From: Gemmatimonadota bacterium
GTDB lineage: Bacteria; Gemmatimonadota; Gemmatimonadetes; Longimicrobiales; Gaopeijiaceae
DNA length: 64,000 nt
Assembly: GCA_024638305.1 (NCBI GenBank)
Contig: JAHEKN010000288.1
Coordinates: forward strand, 1-64,000
Direction: 5' to 3'
Below the pieces are notes generated by a model. That model had not been told where the DNA came from. It was given only the letters and a program-made list of their open reading frames with translations, and did no database searches. Positions 49,357 through 58,914 of this stretch are shown here, one piece after another; the stretch's first letter is position 1; each line of letters opens with the position of its first letter. A program made the position numbers and the translations under genes.

Positions 49357-50139
49357 CTAGTCGAGCTCGTCGAGTAGGCGAACGGCACGCTCCTGTTGTT
49401 GTGGATCGACTGGATCTCGGACCGGTTGGGCCAGCACCCAGGTAAGGCCCTCCCGAGCCAGGTCCTCGCGACCCGTGGCCGCGTGGACGCGAGCGAGCTC
49501 GACCCTATGGACCAACGACTCGGGCTCGAGCTCGGCGGAGCGTGCCAGGTGCAGTTCAGCCAACTCCCAGCTCGCCTCGTCGAAGCTCTCGCCGCCAAGC
49601 ATGGTGCGGGCCACGAAGCGTTGGAGCCCACCGATGCGCATCACCTCCGCGTGCCACTGTCCGAGCACGTGGCGGGCATTCGCGTTGGTGGAGTCCAAAG
49701 CGACGGCCTGGGTCGCCACCAGTCGGATCTCCTCGGCGAGCCGAACCCGCGCGCGCATGCCGACGGCCAGCGCACGCCGGCCCAGCGCCACCGCCAGCCA
49801 CGCCATCGCTTCGGATCCGCGGGGGTTGGACTCGAGCCCGCGTCGCGCGTACCCTTCCGCCTCCGCATAGCGCGTCTCCGCACTCGCGGGGTCGGAGGTG
49901 ATCATCCCGACCACGACCGACTCGGCGGCCGCGTGCCACAGGGCCGAGTAGTGCCGTGAGTCCAGTGCGAGCGCCCGCTGGAAACTGCGAAGAGCCGCTT
50001 CGGGCTCCTGGCTCCAGTGGAGACGAACGCCTTCCGTCACGAGCTCGTCCGGAGACGAGGCCGGCGGGGGGAGCTGGGCCAACAGCGCGGCCGACGACGG
50101 AGAGAGGAGCCCGAGCAAGGTGATCGCACAGCGGATCAT
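49357..50139 (-). CDS. Exported TPR-like protein
   Basis: 260 residues from an ATG at 50139. Signal peptide about 1-21 (ITLLGLLSPSSAALLAQ). The rest is helical with tetratricopeptide-like repeats: DELVTEGVRLHWSQEPEAAL and FQRALALDSRHYSALWHAAA, then AEGYARRGLESNPRGSEAM, and a C-terminal pair near LARSAELEPESLVHRVELA. Likely a periplasmic scaffold. The start overlaps that of the divergent thymidine phosphorylase by 20 bases, and no SD precedes this ATG, so its real start may be a TTG slightly inside. Confidence 0.78.
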   Translation of the reverse strand: MIRCAITLLGLLSPSSAALLAQLPPPASSPDELVTEGVRLHWSQEPEAALRSFQRALALDSRHYSALWHAAAESVVVGMITSDPASAETRYAEAEGYARRGLESNPRGSEAMAWLAVALGRRALAVGMRARVRLAEEIRLVATQAVALDSTNANARHVLGQWHAEVMRIGGLQRFVARTMLGGESFDEASWELAELHLARSAELEPESLVHRVELARVHAATGREDLAREGLTWVLAQPVRDPVDPQQQERAVRLLDELD

Positions 50140-51454
50140 CGAGCGGAAGCGGGACGGGGAAGAGCTCCCGCCCGAGGACCTCGAGGCATTTCTTGCGGCG
50201 TACCTGCGCGAGGATGTGTCGGAGTACCAGATGGCGGCCTTCCTCATGGCGGTGTACTTCCGGGGGATGTCCGGCGGCGAGCTGTCTACGCTCGTGCGGC
50301 AGATGATAGAGTCGGGCGCGACGCTGGATCTCTCCTTCCTTACCCGCCCCCGCATCGACAAGCACTCGACCGGGGGGGTCGGTGACAAGGTCTCCCTGAT
50401 CCTGGCCCCCCTGGCAGCCGAGCTCGGGCTGGCCGTTCCCATGATGTCGGGGCGGGGGCTCGGACACAGCGGTGGTACCCTGGACAAGCTCGAGGCGATC
50501 CCCGGCTTCCGGACGATGCTCCCACTTCCGGAATTCGTGACCGTACTGGAGGCAAACGGGTGTGCGATGATCGGTCAGACCGACGAGATCGCGCCGCTCG
50601 ACCGCCGCATCTACGCGCTTCGGAGCGTGACGGGAACGGTCGGCTCGATCCCCCTCATCGCGGCCAGCATCATGAGCAAGAAGCTGGCGGAGGACCTGGA
50701 CGGCCTGGTTCTGGACGTGAAAGTCGGTCGGGGGGCGTTTTTGCAGACGGAAGCCGAGGTGGTCGAGCTCGCTCGCACGATGGTCGGAATCGGACGCGAC
50801 CACGGGGTTCCCACCGTGGCGTTGCTAACGAACATGGAGACGCCTCTCGGGCGGACGATCGGGAACGCGCTCGAGGTGCGTGAAGCCATCGAGTGCCTTG
50901 GAGGGGGCGGGCCCTCCGATCTGCGCGACGTGGTGCGGGCGCTCGCCGCCGAGATGGCGGTGCTCGGGGGTGTGGCGTCCACGCTCGAGTCCGGCAGCGA
51001 GCAGGCGGCGGCGGCGCTCGATGACGGGCGCGCGATCGAGCGGATGGCACGCCTGATCGCTGCCCAGGGCGGTGATCCGGCGGTCGTGACCGATCCAGGT
51101 CGGCTGGGACACGCACCTGAACGGGTCCCGGTGCTTGCCGGACAGTCGGGATTCGTGGCGGGATTCGAGCCCGTCCGGCTCGGGAACGCCGTCGTCGAGC
51201 TCGGAGGTGGGCGAACCCGTCTCGGACAGTCGATCGATCCCTTGGTCGGGTTCGAGCTGCACGCGCAAGCAGGGGACGCCGTGGACGCGGAGCAGGTTCT
51301 GGCGACGGTGCACGCCGCGACGCCCGCGGACGCGGAGCTTGGAGTCCGGCGAGTTCTGGAAGCGGTGGAGCTGGTGGAGGAGCCGCCCCCGGCCGCGTCC
51401 GTTCTCCTCGGACGGATGGGAGCGGAGGCTACCGGCGGATACGCAGCCGGTTGA
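50120..51454 (+). CDS. deoA: Thymidine/pyrimidine-nucleoside phosphorylase
   Basis: Splits thymidine (or uridine) with phosphate in pyrimidine salvage. 444 residues from GTG 50120, which aligns with the conserved N-terminus IIERKRDGEELPPEDLEAF and has SD GAGAGAGG. The family signature MSGRGLGHSGGTLDKLEAIPGF region is intact (50433 on), as is KHSTGGVGDKVSL. Whether it is a thymidine-specific or a broad PyNP enzyme cannot be decided here. Convergent with the PBP1A gene, overlapping it by 26 bases at the 3' ends. Confidence 0.93.
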   Translation: MIAQRIIERKRDGEELPPEDLEAFLAAYLREDVSEYQMAAFLMAVYFRGMSGGELSTLVRQMIESGATLDLSFLTRPRIDKHSTGGVGDKVSLILAPLAAELGLAVPMMSGRGLGHSGGTLDKLEAIPGFRTMLPLPEFVTVLEANGCAMIGQTDEIAPLDRRIYALRSVTGTVGSIPLIAASIMSKKLAEDLDGLVLDVKVGRGAFLQTEAEVVELARTMVGIGRDHGVPTVALLTNMETPLGRTIGNALEVREAIECLGGGGPSDLRDVVRALAAEMAVLGGVASTLESGSEQAAAALDDGRAIERMARLIAAQGGDPAVVTDPGRLGHAPERVPVLAGQSGFVAGFEPVRLGNAVVELGGGRTRLGQSIDPLVGFELHAQAGDAVDAEQVLATVHAATPADAELGVRRVLEAVELVEEPPPAASVLLGRMGAEATGGYAAG

Positions 51455-53612
51455 TGAGATCCTCCCCGGTCCGGTCACAGAACTCGGTGGGCTCGGTGCG
51501 CGGGAGGAAGTACTCCGTGTACGCGTCCTCCTCAGGACACCACTGAGACGCCAGCTTGCCCGTCCGCGAGTCCACCCGCTTGGAGATCAGACCCTCCGAG
51601 ATGGGCCACCGCCGAGGGATGGGAAGCATCGGCTCGAACGCTTCATCCGAGTCCTCGTCGGTGCGCCCGTAGTAGACATCGCGCGCGAACCGTCCCCAGA
51701 CCGGGGCCGCGTCCGAGCCGCCCGTGGCGTTGGGTCGGACGCGTTGCGGGAGGTCCATGCCGAACCACACCAGCCCGAGGAGGTTGGGCGTGAACCCGAT
51801 GAACCAGACGTTTTGCGATTCGTTGGTGGTGCCCGTCTTGCCGCCCACCGGCACGTCCGGTCCCAGGATCGCCCGTGCCGCGGTCCCGGTCCCGGCGTTC
51901 ACAGCATCCTCGAGCAGGGAGACCATGATGCGCGCCACGGGGGCGTCCAGGACCTGTTGGATTTCCGGCTCGGCCTCCCACAGTACCTCACCGGTCGCGG
52001 ACTCGACCCGGGTCACGGCGTAGGGGCGGGCCTTGGCGCCGAGCGTTGCGAACGTCGAGTAGGCTTCGGCCATCTGCAGCGGAATCACCTCGGCCGCGCC
52101 GATCGCCGTCGAGGGCACGCGCTCGACCGGAGTCCGAATCCCCATCCGCCGTGCCGTCTGGGCAACCGTCTCGAAGCCGACCTCCATGCCCACCTTGATC
52201 GCGACCATGTTGATGGAGCGCCGCAGGCCCTCGCGCATCGTGATGGGACCGTAGAACTCCTCGGAGAAGTTCTTGGGGCGCCACTCGGTGCCGTCGAGCT
52301 GGGGCAGAACCACTGGGGCGTCCAGGAACACCTGTGACGCGGGCAAGCCACTGGCGATGGCCGCGGTGTACACGAACGGCTTGAACGACGATCCGGCCTG
52401 TCGCAGTGCCTGTGATGCGCGGTTGAACTTCGAGTGCCGGTGGTCGCGTCCGCCCGTCATGGCGTAGATGCGACCCGTGCCCGGATCGAGCGCGATGAAC
52501 GCGCCCTGAACGTAGGGTGAGTCGCTTCGGTCCAACGTGGACGAGTCCGCAAACTCCTCGTAGCGCCGATGCTCGAACCCGGGGCGGGCCTCGATGTCGG
52601 CCCAGCCTCGCTCCATGGAACGGTTGGCCGACCGCTGCATGGCGACGTTGAGGGTCGTGTGGATCCGCAGGCCGGCCGTGTAAAGCTGGTTCCCGAATCG
52701 CGCATCGAGCTCCTGACGCACGAACTCGACGAAGTAGGGCGCCACCCCCTTGTCGAGCAGGGCCCGCTCCGTCGGGACGGGCTCCAGCTTGAATGCCTCG
52801 GCCTGATCCCTCGTGATGAAGCGTTCTCCCGCCATCCGGTCGAGCACCAGGTTGCGGCGCCGGATGGCGTTGTCGGGATGCTGGAGGGGCGTATAGACCG
52901 CGGGGAGGTTGGGAATGGCGGCCAGCAGCGCGGCCTCCGGGATCGTGAGATCCGTGGCGTTCTTGGCGAAGTAGTTGCGGGAGGCGGTCTGGATCCCGTA
53001 CCAGGCCTGCCCGTAATTGACCTGGTTGATGTACGCTTCGAGGATCTGGTCCTTGGTGTAGACCCGCTCCATCTGGAGCGCGACCTGGGCCTCCTTGAGC
53101 TTACGGGTGATGAGCCCCGCGCCGAGCCGCCGCTCCGTTCCGACCCGACGTGGGAACATGTTGCGGGCGAGCTGCTGGGTGATGGTGCTTCCGCCGCCCT
53201 GCACGGTCGACCGCGTGGTCACGGCGCCCCAGAGCGCCCGCGCGATGCCGAGCGGGTCGATGCCCCTGTGGCTGTAGAAGCGCTTGTCCTCGACCGCCAC
53301 GAACGCCTGCGCCACGTGCTCCGGCAGGTCGGCAATGCGGACCGGTGTGCGCGCCTCTTCCCCGAACTCCGCCACGAGGGCGCCATCCGCCGAGTACACC
53401 TTGCTCGTCTGGATGGGCTCGAAGTCGTAAATCTGCGCGATGGACGGGCAGTCCGAACAAAGGTTCTTCCAGGACCCCACCACCAAGCCGGTCATGAGGA
53501 AGAAGAGGAAGATCCCGGTCAGCCAGACCATGGGCTGCGCTAGGAAGTGGCCCACCCTGCGCGTCGTGGGATGTGACCAGCCCCTTCGAAGGGCCTCGAA
53601 GACCTTGGTCAT
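51429..53612 (-). CDS. Penicillin-binding protein 1A, bifunctional transglycosylase/transpeptidase
   Basis: Class A PBP that polymerises and cross-links peptidoglycan. 727 residues. Membrane anchor about 28-47. GT51 domain with EDKRFYSHRGIDPLGIARA and GGSTITQQLARNMFP. The transpeptidase domain has SSFK (serine nucleophile in QAGSSFKPFVYTAA), SIN (RRSINMVA) and KTGTT. No large insertion domain between the two. Start ATG 53612, divergent from the cupin gene. The C-terminus ends in a Cys-containing segment (SQWCPEEDAYTEYF), as in many class A PBPs. Confidence 0.95.
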   Translation of the reverse strand: MTKVFEALRRGWSHPTTRRVGHFLAQPMVWLTGIFLFFLMTGLVVGSWKNLCSDCPSIAQIYDFEPIQTSKVYSADGALVAEFGEEARTPVRIADLPEHVAQAFVAVEDKRFYSHRGIDPLGIARALWGAVTTRSTVQGGGSTITQQLARNMFPRRVGTERRLGAGLITRKLKEAQVALQMERVYTKDQILEAYINQVNYGQAWYGIQTASRNYFAKNATDLTIPEAALLAAIPNLPAVYTPLQHPDNAIRRRNLVLDRMAGERFITRDQAEAFKLEPVPTERALLDKGVAPYFVEFVRQELDARFGNQLYTAGLRIHTTLNVAMQRSANRSMERGWADIEARPGFEHRRYEEFADSSTLDRSDSPYVQGAFIALDPGTGRIYAMTGGRDHRHSKFNRASQALRQAGSSFKPFVYTAAIASGLPASQVFLDAPVVLPQLDGTEWRPKNFSEEFYGPITMREGLRRSINMVAIKVGMEVGFETVAQTARRMGIRTPVERVPSTAIGAAEVIPLQMAEAYSTFATLGAKARPYAVTRVESATGEVLWEAEPEIQQVLDAPVARIMVSLLEDAVNAGTGTAARAILGPDVPVGGKTGTTNESQNVWFIGFTPNLLGLVWFGMDLPQRVRPNATGGSDAAPVWGRFARDVYYGRTDEDSDEAFEPMLPIPRRWPISEGLISKRVDSRTGKLASQWCPEEDAYTEYFLPRTEPTEFCDRTGEDLINRLRIRR

Positions 53613-53822
53613 TCGGCGCGTGACAGCTCCCGTGGAGCGGACCGCACGGGGGGGACGGCCCAGAGAGGGTACGGTTGGGTAAAGCTAGTATCGGTACCCG
53701 GACCCGTCTATCGTGATCCGGGGCCCGACTGGGGGGTACGCTCTTTGCCCGCCCGCCCGGCAGGCGCGGTCCAAGGGGGAAACACCGGCCCGCGCCTGCT
53801 CCACGACGCCTGGAGCACACGG

Positions 53823-54188
53823 ATGAAGGGACGACCACGAAAGGTGCCGAAGCCCTGGGGGCACGAGCTCATCTGGGCCGAAGCCGACGCCTACGTGGGG
53901 AAGATCCTCAAGATCGACGCCGGGGAAGCGCTGTCGCTCCAGTACCACGAGGTGAAGGAGGAGACCCTCTACCTGTTGTCCGGGACGCTCAAGTTCTACG
54001 CCGGCCCCCTGGGAGGTGAGCTGGAGGAGATCGAGCTCCACGCCGGTGACAGCTTCCACGTGCGCCCCCACACGGTTCACCGTATGGTCGCGGTCACCGA
54101 CGTGACGATGCTGGAGGCGTCGACGCCCCACTTGGACGACGTCGTGCGGCTGGAGGACCGGTACGGCCGCGTCGAGCCCAAGACCTGA
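53823..54188 (+). CDS. Cupin-domain protein
   Basis: 121 residues from ATG 53823. Single cupin barrel like the type II mannose-6-phosphate isomerase domain: KPWGHELIWAEADAYVGKIL, then LSLQYHEVKEETLYLLSGTL (metal His and Glu) and HAGDSFHVRPHTVHRM. Substrate unknown; these small proteins often act on sugar phosphates. Starts the cupin-folK-lipoprotein-aroB run on the plus strand. Confidence 0.85.
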   Translation: MKGRPRKVPKPWGHELIWAEADAYVGKILKIDAGEALSLQYHEVKEETLYLLSGTLKFYAGPLGGELEEIELHAGDSFHVRPHTVHRMVAVTDVTMLEASTPHLDDVVRLEDRYGRVEPKT

Positions 54189-54215
54189 CCGTCCGGGATA
54201 CCGGAGGCGCGCACG

Positions 54216-54728
54216 ATGTCGGACGCCGAAGCGTTGGCCGTGGTCGGGATGGGATCGAACGTCGGCGACCGCCGCGCCCATCTCAGGCACGCAGCGGCCG
54301 CCCTGGCCAGGCTGGGGTCCGTCGTGCGGGTCTCGTCCCTCTACGAAACGAGCGCGGTCGGATCCGTGGCGCAGCCGCCGTTCCTGAACGCCGTCGTCGG
54401 TGTGGACACGGCGCTCCGGCCCGAGGGGCTTCTCGCGGGCATGATGGACATCGAACGCGAGCGAGGCCGCATCCGCGACCTGCCTGGGGGTCCCCGCACG
54501 CTCGATCTGGATCTACTCTTCTACGGCGATCGAATCGTCCGCGGATCCGATCTGATCGTGCCTCATCCCCGCTGGAGGGAGCGCGCGTTCGTGCGCGTGC
54601 CGCTGAGTGAGATCGTTCCGGATCTGATCGACCCCGAGAGCGGCTGGAGCGTGGCGGAATGGTGTGCGCGGGTTCCGGCCGATCGGTCGGACGTGACTTT
54701 TCGGGAGGGTCGGGAATGGGCTTCATGA
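54216..54728 (+). CDS. folK: FolK, HPPK (6-hydroxymethyl-7,8-dihydropterin pyrophosphokinase)
   Basis: Transfers pyrophosphate to the pterin in folate synthesis. 170 residues. Hallmarks: GMGSNVGDRRAHL, SSLYETSAVGS, PPFLNAVVGVDT and GPRTLDLDLLFYG with the metal-binding aspartates, then HPRWRERAFVRVPL. Its 3' end overlaps the next gene by 13 bases. No folP or folB adjacent. Confidence 0.95.
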   Translation: MSDAEALAVVGMGSNVGDRRAHLRHAAAALARLGSVVRVSSLYETSAVGSVAQPPFLNAVVGVDTALRPEGLLAGMMDIERERGRIRDLPGGPRTLDLDLLFYGDRIVRGSDLIVPHPRWRERAFVRVPLSEIVPDLIDPESGWSVAEWCARVPADRSDVTFREGREWAS

Positions 54729-55957
54729 TCGGAGGGCTGCTGCTCGTGGGCAGCCTCGCTTTCACGGGGTGCGACGCGCCCGCCGCGGCGGTCGTGTCAG
54801 CCCATCAGGACACGACCCTGGTGCTTTCCACCGATCCGGATCTTCGGAACCGCGCCGCGGCGCTGCTCCCCGACCTCGCCGAGAGGGCCGGGCTCGAGCT
54901 GGTGCGTCCGGTGCGCGTGGAGTGGCGGGCTCGAGCCGATCTCGAAACCTATCTCCGGGAGAAGGTGGAGGAGGAGCTCCCGTCCGAAGAAGCCGACAAC
55001 ATCGTCAGAAGCTACGCGCTACTGGGACTCGTACCGCCCGACCTGGCGCTGCGCGATGTACTGATGGGACTGTACCTGGAGCAGGTGGTGGGATTCTACG
55101 ACCCTGATTCCACGGCGCTGTGGGTGATGGACGACCAGGGCGAGAGCGACGTGCAGACGGTGCTCCTGCACGAGCTGGTGCACGCCGTGCAGGACCAAGC
55201 CACCCCACTCGACTCGCTCATGTCGAAGCGCTGGCGGTCGGACCGGCGGACCGCGGCCCAGGCGGCCATCGAAGGGCACGCCACGCTGATCATGCTGGAG
55301 GCGCTCTCCGCCCAGGTCAGCGGTCGGGACGTGGACCTGTCGGCGCTGCCGGGCGTGGCCGACATGCTGGGCCCGACCCTGGCCGCGGCTACGGCCCAGT
55401 TTCCCGCGCTGGCCTCGGCGCCCCGCATCCTCCGTGACGGGCTGCTCTTCCCGTACCTGGCAGGTGCGGGCTTCGTGCTCGAGTTGTGGACGGCCACGCC
55501 GGGTCGGCCGGCGCCCATCGGGGATCACCTCCCCGTCTCCACCGAGCAGGTCCTCCATCCCGACCGTGCGTTCGGGGCCGACCGCGACGCCCCGGTGGAG
55601 CTGAAACTGGAATCGGCGGTGCCCCTCCGGTACGAAGAGCAGCTCGGCGAGCTCGGGCTCCGCATCTTTGTCCAGGATCAGTTGGGGGAACCGAGCGGGG
55701 ACTCGGCCCTGGGCTGGGACGGGGACACGTTCGCCTTGTACGAGACGCCGTCCGGGGACGCGCTCACCTGGGTGATCGTCTGGGATGACGTCCCCGCTCG
55801 TGACCGGTTCGTGCGGGCCGTGGCGGGGAGCGAGTGGGCGGGTCGGTCGGGAGCGGTCGTGGTCGCCGAAACGGTGTCGGGCCGAGCGGCGAGCCGAGTG
55901 AGCGTGGGTCCGGTCCCCGACGTTGCCGTCACGCTCTCCGTGGGACCGTCGAGATGA
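54716..55957 (+). CDS. Lipoprotein with HExxH metallopeptidase motif, function unknown
   Basis: 413 residues from ATG 54716 (SD GGGAGGG), chosen over an upstream start because it opens a lipoprotein signal ending LAFTGC (Cys19). A gluzincin-like motif HELVH at 152-156 (LLHELVHAVQDQ) is followed 30 residues later by EGHA (186-189), the right spacing for the third zinc ligand. VGFYDPDSTALWV precedes it, as in secreted zincin families. The C-terminal ~170 residues are less conserved-looking, with beta strands. Probably periplasmic and membrane-attached. Coupled to aroB by ATGA. Confidence 0.8.
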   Translation: MGFMIGGLLLVGSLAFTGCDAPAAAVVSAHQDTTLVLSTDPDLRNRAAALLPDLAERAGLELVRPVRVEWRARADLETYLREKVEEELPSEEADNIVRSYALLGLVPPDLALRDVLMGLYLEQVVGFYDPDSTALWVMDDQGESDVQTVLLHELVHAVQDQATPLDSLMSKRWRSDRRTAAQAAIEGHATLIMLEALSAQVSGRDVDLSALPGVADMLGPTLAAATAQFPALASAPRILRDGLLFPYLAGAGFVLELWTATPGRPAPIGDHLPVSTEQVLHPDRAFGADRDAPVELKLESAVPLRYEEQLGELGLRIFVQDQLGEPSGDSALGWDGDTFALYETPSGDALTWVIVWDDVPARDRFVRAVAGSEWAGRSGAVVVAETVSGRAASRVSVGPVPDVAVTLSVGPSR

Positions 55958-57081
55958 CGGAAGGAGCCTCCGGGCTCCCCATCTCCGTTGCCACGGGGGG
56001 AGGACGCTCGTACGAGGTGCGGGTCGCTCCCGGGATACGCTCGCGGCTCGGCGAGCTGCTCGCGGAACGAGCGCCGGCCGAGCGCTACGCGGTCGTAGCC
56101 GACCGGCAGGTGGCGTCGCTGCACGCCGACGAACTGCTCGCAGCGCTCGAGCGGGCGGGTGCGCGGGCCGACCTGTTCACCTTCCCGCAGGGTGAGAGGT
56201 CCAAGACGCGGGGCGAGTGGGCCCGGTTGAGTGACGCCCTGCTCGAGGCGGGCTTCGGTCGCAGGAGCGCGCTCGTGGCCCTGGGCGGCGGCGTGACGGG
56301 AGATCTGGCCGGATTCGTGGCCGCCACCTACCTGCGCGGGATTCCGGTGGTTCATGTGCCCACTACGCTCCTTGCCATGATCGACGCCTCGATCGGAGGA
56401 AAGACCGGGGTGAACGTGGATGCCGGCAAGAACCTCATCGGCGCGTTCCACCCTCCGGCGCTTGTGGTCAGCGACCCGGAGTATACGCGGACGCTTCCCC
56501 GGGCCCGGAGGGCGGAGGGACTGGCGGAAGCGCTCAAGCACGGCGCGATCCGCGACTCCGGGCACTTCGAGGAAGTGGCCTCACTCGCACCGGCGATCCT
56601 GGACGGCGACATCTCGGCCACGGCGCAGGTCGTGGAGCGGTCGGCACGCATCAAGGCGGCGGTCGTGGGGGAGGACGAGCGGGAGTCGGGCCTGCGTGAG
56701 ACGCTCAACTTCGGTCACACCATCGGCCACGGGCTGGAGGCCGCGTCAGGGTACGAGCTGTCACACGGGGAAGCGGTCTCGCTGGGAATGGTCCTGGAGG
56801 CGCGACTTGGCGAGCGTCTGGGCGTGACCGCAACCGGCACGTCACAAGCGCTCGCGGACGCCGTTCGACGTCTCGAGCTGCCAACCGTCCTACCGCGGCC
56901 GCTCGATCCGATCGGGGTCATGTCCGCGATCGGGATGGACAAGAAGGTCCGACGCGAGCGTGTCCGCGTGGTGCTCCTCGAAGCGACGGGCGCGGTGGCC
57001 CACCACCAGGGCGAATGGGCACGGCCGGTGATGCGAGACCTCGTCGAAGCGGTGGTGTCGGAGGCCTGCGAGTCGGTGTGA
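55954..57081 (+). CDS. aroB: AroB, 3-dehydroquinate synthase
   Basis: Second step of the shikimate pathway. 375 residues from ATG 55954 (ATGA with the lipoprotein stop). NAD site GGGVTGDLAGFVAATYLRG and the conserved PTTLLAMIDASIGGKTGVN are intact. The zinc ligands are in EALKHGAI (Glu), NFGHTIGHGLE and SHGEAVSLGM (His). Normal family length. A 148-base gap follows. Confidence 0.95.
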   Translation: MTEGASGLPISVATGGGRSYEVRVAPGIRSRLGELLAERAPAERYAVVADRQVASLHADELLAALERAGARADLFTFPQGERSKTRGEWARLSDALLEAGFGRRSALVALGGGVTGDLAGFVAATYLRGIPVVHVPTTLLAMIDASIGGKTGVNVDAGKNLIGAFHPPALVVSDPEYTRTLPRARRAEGLAEALKHGAIRDSGHFEEVASLAPAILDGDISATAQVVERSARIKAAVVGEDERESGLRETLNFGHTIGHGLEAASGYELSHGEAVSLGMVLEARLGERLGVTATGTSQALADAVRRLELPTVLPRPLDPIGVMSAIGMDKKVRRERVRVVLLEATGAVAHHQGEWARPVMRDLVEAVVSEACESV

Positions 57082-57229
57082 CGGCCCTGTACGAGGCCCC
57101 GCTGCGGCCCTCCGGGATCGGGTCCACCCTGCCGTAGTCGGCGGGGCGTCGTCCGCCCCGCAGACGGGCTGGCGGCCCGCTGCGACGTACCTTAAGTCTC
57201 CTGCTCCGTCCATCCCGGCTGGAGGTCGA

Positions 57230-58834
57230 ATGGCGCTCTTCGAGCGCTTGGAAGGTCTGTCCGTACCGGCGGCGCTCATGAATCGCGCGACCCGCGACCC
57301 GGAGCGGCCCTACGTCGTCTCTGCCGGCCAGACCCTGTCCTACGGCCAAGTGGACATGCGGGCGGAAGCCCTGGCCGCCACCCTCGCGAGCTTCGGAGTG
57401 GGTGCCCGCGACCGCGTCGCGCTGGTGCTCCCGGCGGTGCCGGAGTTCGTGGTCTCCGTATTCGCGGCGGCCAAGCTGGGCGCGACGGTCGTGCCGGTGA
57501 ATCCGCTCATCTCTCCGGCAGAGCTCCAGTTCGCGCTCAGGCAGTCCCAGGCGCGAGTGGCAGTAACGGCGGAGAGCCTGGGCGCCCGCGATTTCCTGGC
57601 TCTGTTCGAGGATCTGCTGGGGCAGCTTCCCGAACTCCATCACCTGGTCACGGTGGGCAAGGACGACCTCTGGTACGACGACCGCATCTTCCAGTTCGAG
57701 GATGCCCTCTCGAAGGGCGAGGGCCGGGATTACCCCGCGCTCGAGGTCGACCCGGACGCCGACACGTTCGCGGTGCTCTTCACCGCCGGGACGACCGGGA
57801 AGCCCAAGGGGGTCGAGCTCACCCACCGCAGCATGCTGGAGACGTCGGCCCGCACGGCTTCGGCCATCGGCCTCGGTCCGGACGACCGCGTTGTCGGACT
57901 GGCGGGCCTGTTCCACGTGTTCGGGCTGGGCCCGGGCCTGTTGGGGACGTTGCTGGCGGGGGCGTCCATCATTCTGCAGGAGGAGTATGACGCCGCCACC
58001 ACGCTGGATTTGATCGAGGCCGAGCGCGCGACGGTGCATTACGGCGTGCCCCCGTTGTTCCACGCAGAGGTCCGCGAACAGCGCGAGCGGGCCCGGGATC
58101 TGAGCAGTCTGCGGATCGGCGTCGTCGCCGGTGGTGCGCTCACGGACGAACAGTGGCTGGGCGTCCGCGACCACGTCTGCCCCAACCTGCAGGCTGCCTA
58201 CTCCATCACCGAGGCGGCGTCGACGGTGTCGATGACCCGGCCGGAAGACGCCGAGGACAAGCAGCGCTTCACCGTGGGAAGACCGCTGCCGGGAACCGCG
58301 ATTCGGATCCTCGACCCCGACGGCCAGGAGTTGCCGGTCGAGAGCGTGGGCGAGGTGGTGGTCCAAGGGTCGGGGCTGATGCTCGGCTATCTCAGGCAGC
58401 CCCGCGAGACGGCGGCGGCCCTGGATGGGGCGGGGTTCCTTCGCACGGGCGACCTCGGGCTCCTCGACGACGACGGGTTTCTGCATTTGGTCGGTCGTCG
58501 ACGTGAGGTTATCATTCGACGTGGCCTGACGGTCTATCCCAGGGACATTGAACGGCGCCTTGAGGCGCATCCCGCGGTAGACCGGGCGGCGGCCATCGGA
58601 ATCCCCGATGACTTTCTGGGGGAAGCCATCTGCGCGTGCCTGCTCTTGGAGGAGGGCGCGCTGGTGACGCCAGAGGAGATCCGGGACTGGTGCCGAATCG
58701 CCTTGGCGGACTTCAAGGTCCCCGATCAGGTCCGCACGTTCGAAGATTTCCCGACGACGGGATCCGGGAAGATTCGGCGCGCCGAGTTGGCCCGCCGGGT
58801 CCTGGCGGCCAAGACGGTCGATTCCGGAGCGTGA
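57230..58834 (+). CDS. AMP-dependent acyl-CoA synthetase/ligase
   Basis: ANL-superfamily enzyme that adenylates a carboxylic acid and forms the CoA ester. 534 residues. P-loop FTAGTTGKPKGVELTH, core YSITEAAS, RTGDLGLLDDDG and the C-terminal catalytic lysine in TGSGKIRR are all present. Similar in size to medium/long-chain fatty acid ligases; chain length cannot be deduced. The linker hinge GRRREVIIRRG is normal. Confidence 0.92.
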   Translation: MALFERLEGLSVPAALMNRATRDPERPYVVSAGQTLSYGQVDMRAEALAATLASFGVGARDRVALVLPAVPEFVVSVFAAAKLGATVVPVNPLISPAELQFALRQSQARVAVTAESLGARDFLALFEDLLGQLPELHHLVTVGKDDLWYDDRIFQFEDALSKGEGRDYPALEVDPDADTFAVLFTAGTTGKPKGVELTHRSMLETSARTASAIGLGPDDRVVGLAGLFHVFGLGPGLLGTLLAGASIILQEEYDAATTLDLIEAERATVHYGVPPLFHAEVREQRERARDLSSLRIGVVAGGALTDEQWLGVRDHVCPNLQAAYSITEAASTVSMTRPEDAEDKQRFTVGRPLPGTAIRILDPDGQELPVESVGEVVVQGSGLMLGYLRQPRETAAALDGAGFLRTGDLGLLDDDGFLHLVGRRREVIIRRGLTVYPRDIERRLEAHPAVDRAAAIGIPDDFLGEAICACLLLEEGALVTPEEIRDWCRIALADFKVPDQVRTFEDFPTTGSGKIRRAELARRVLAAKTVDSGA

Positions 58835-58914
58835 GGCCCCCTCTACCCCACCCACCGACGGTGGCCGGGGCGGGGAGGCTTCGCGGCCATACACGATGAC
58901 TGCGAGTCTTTAAA

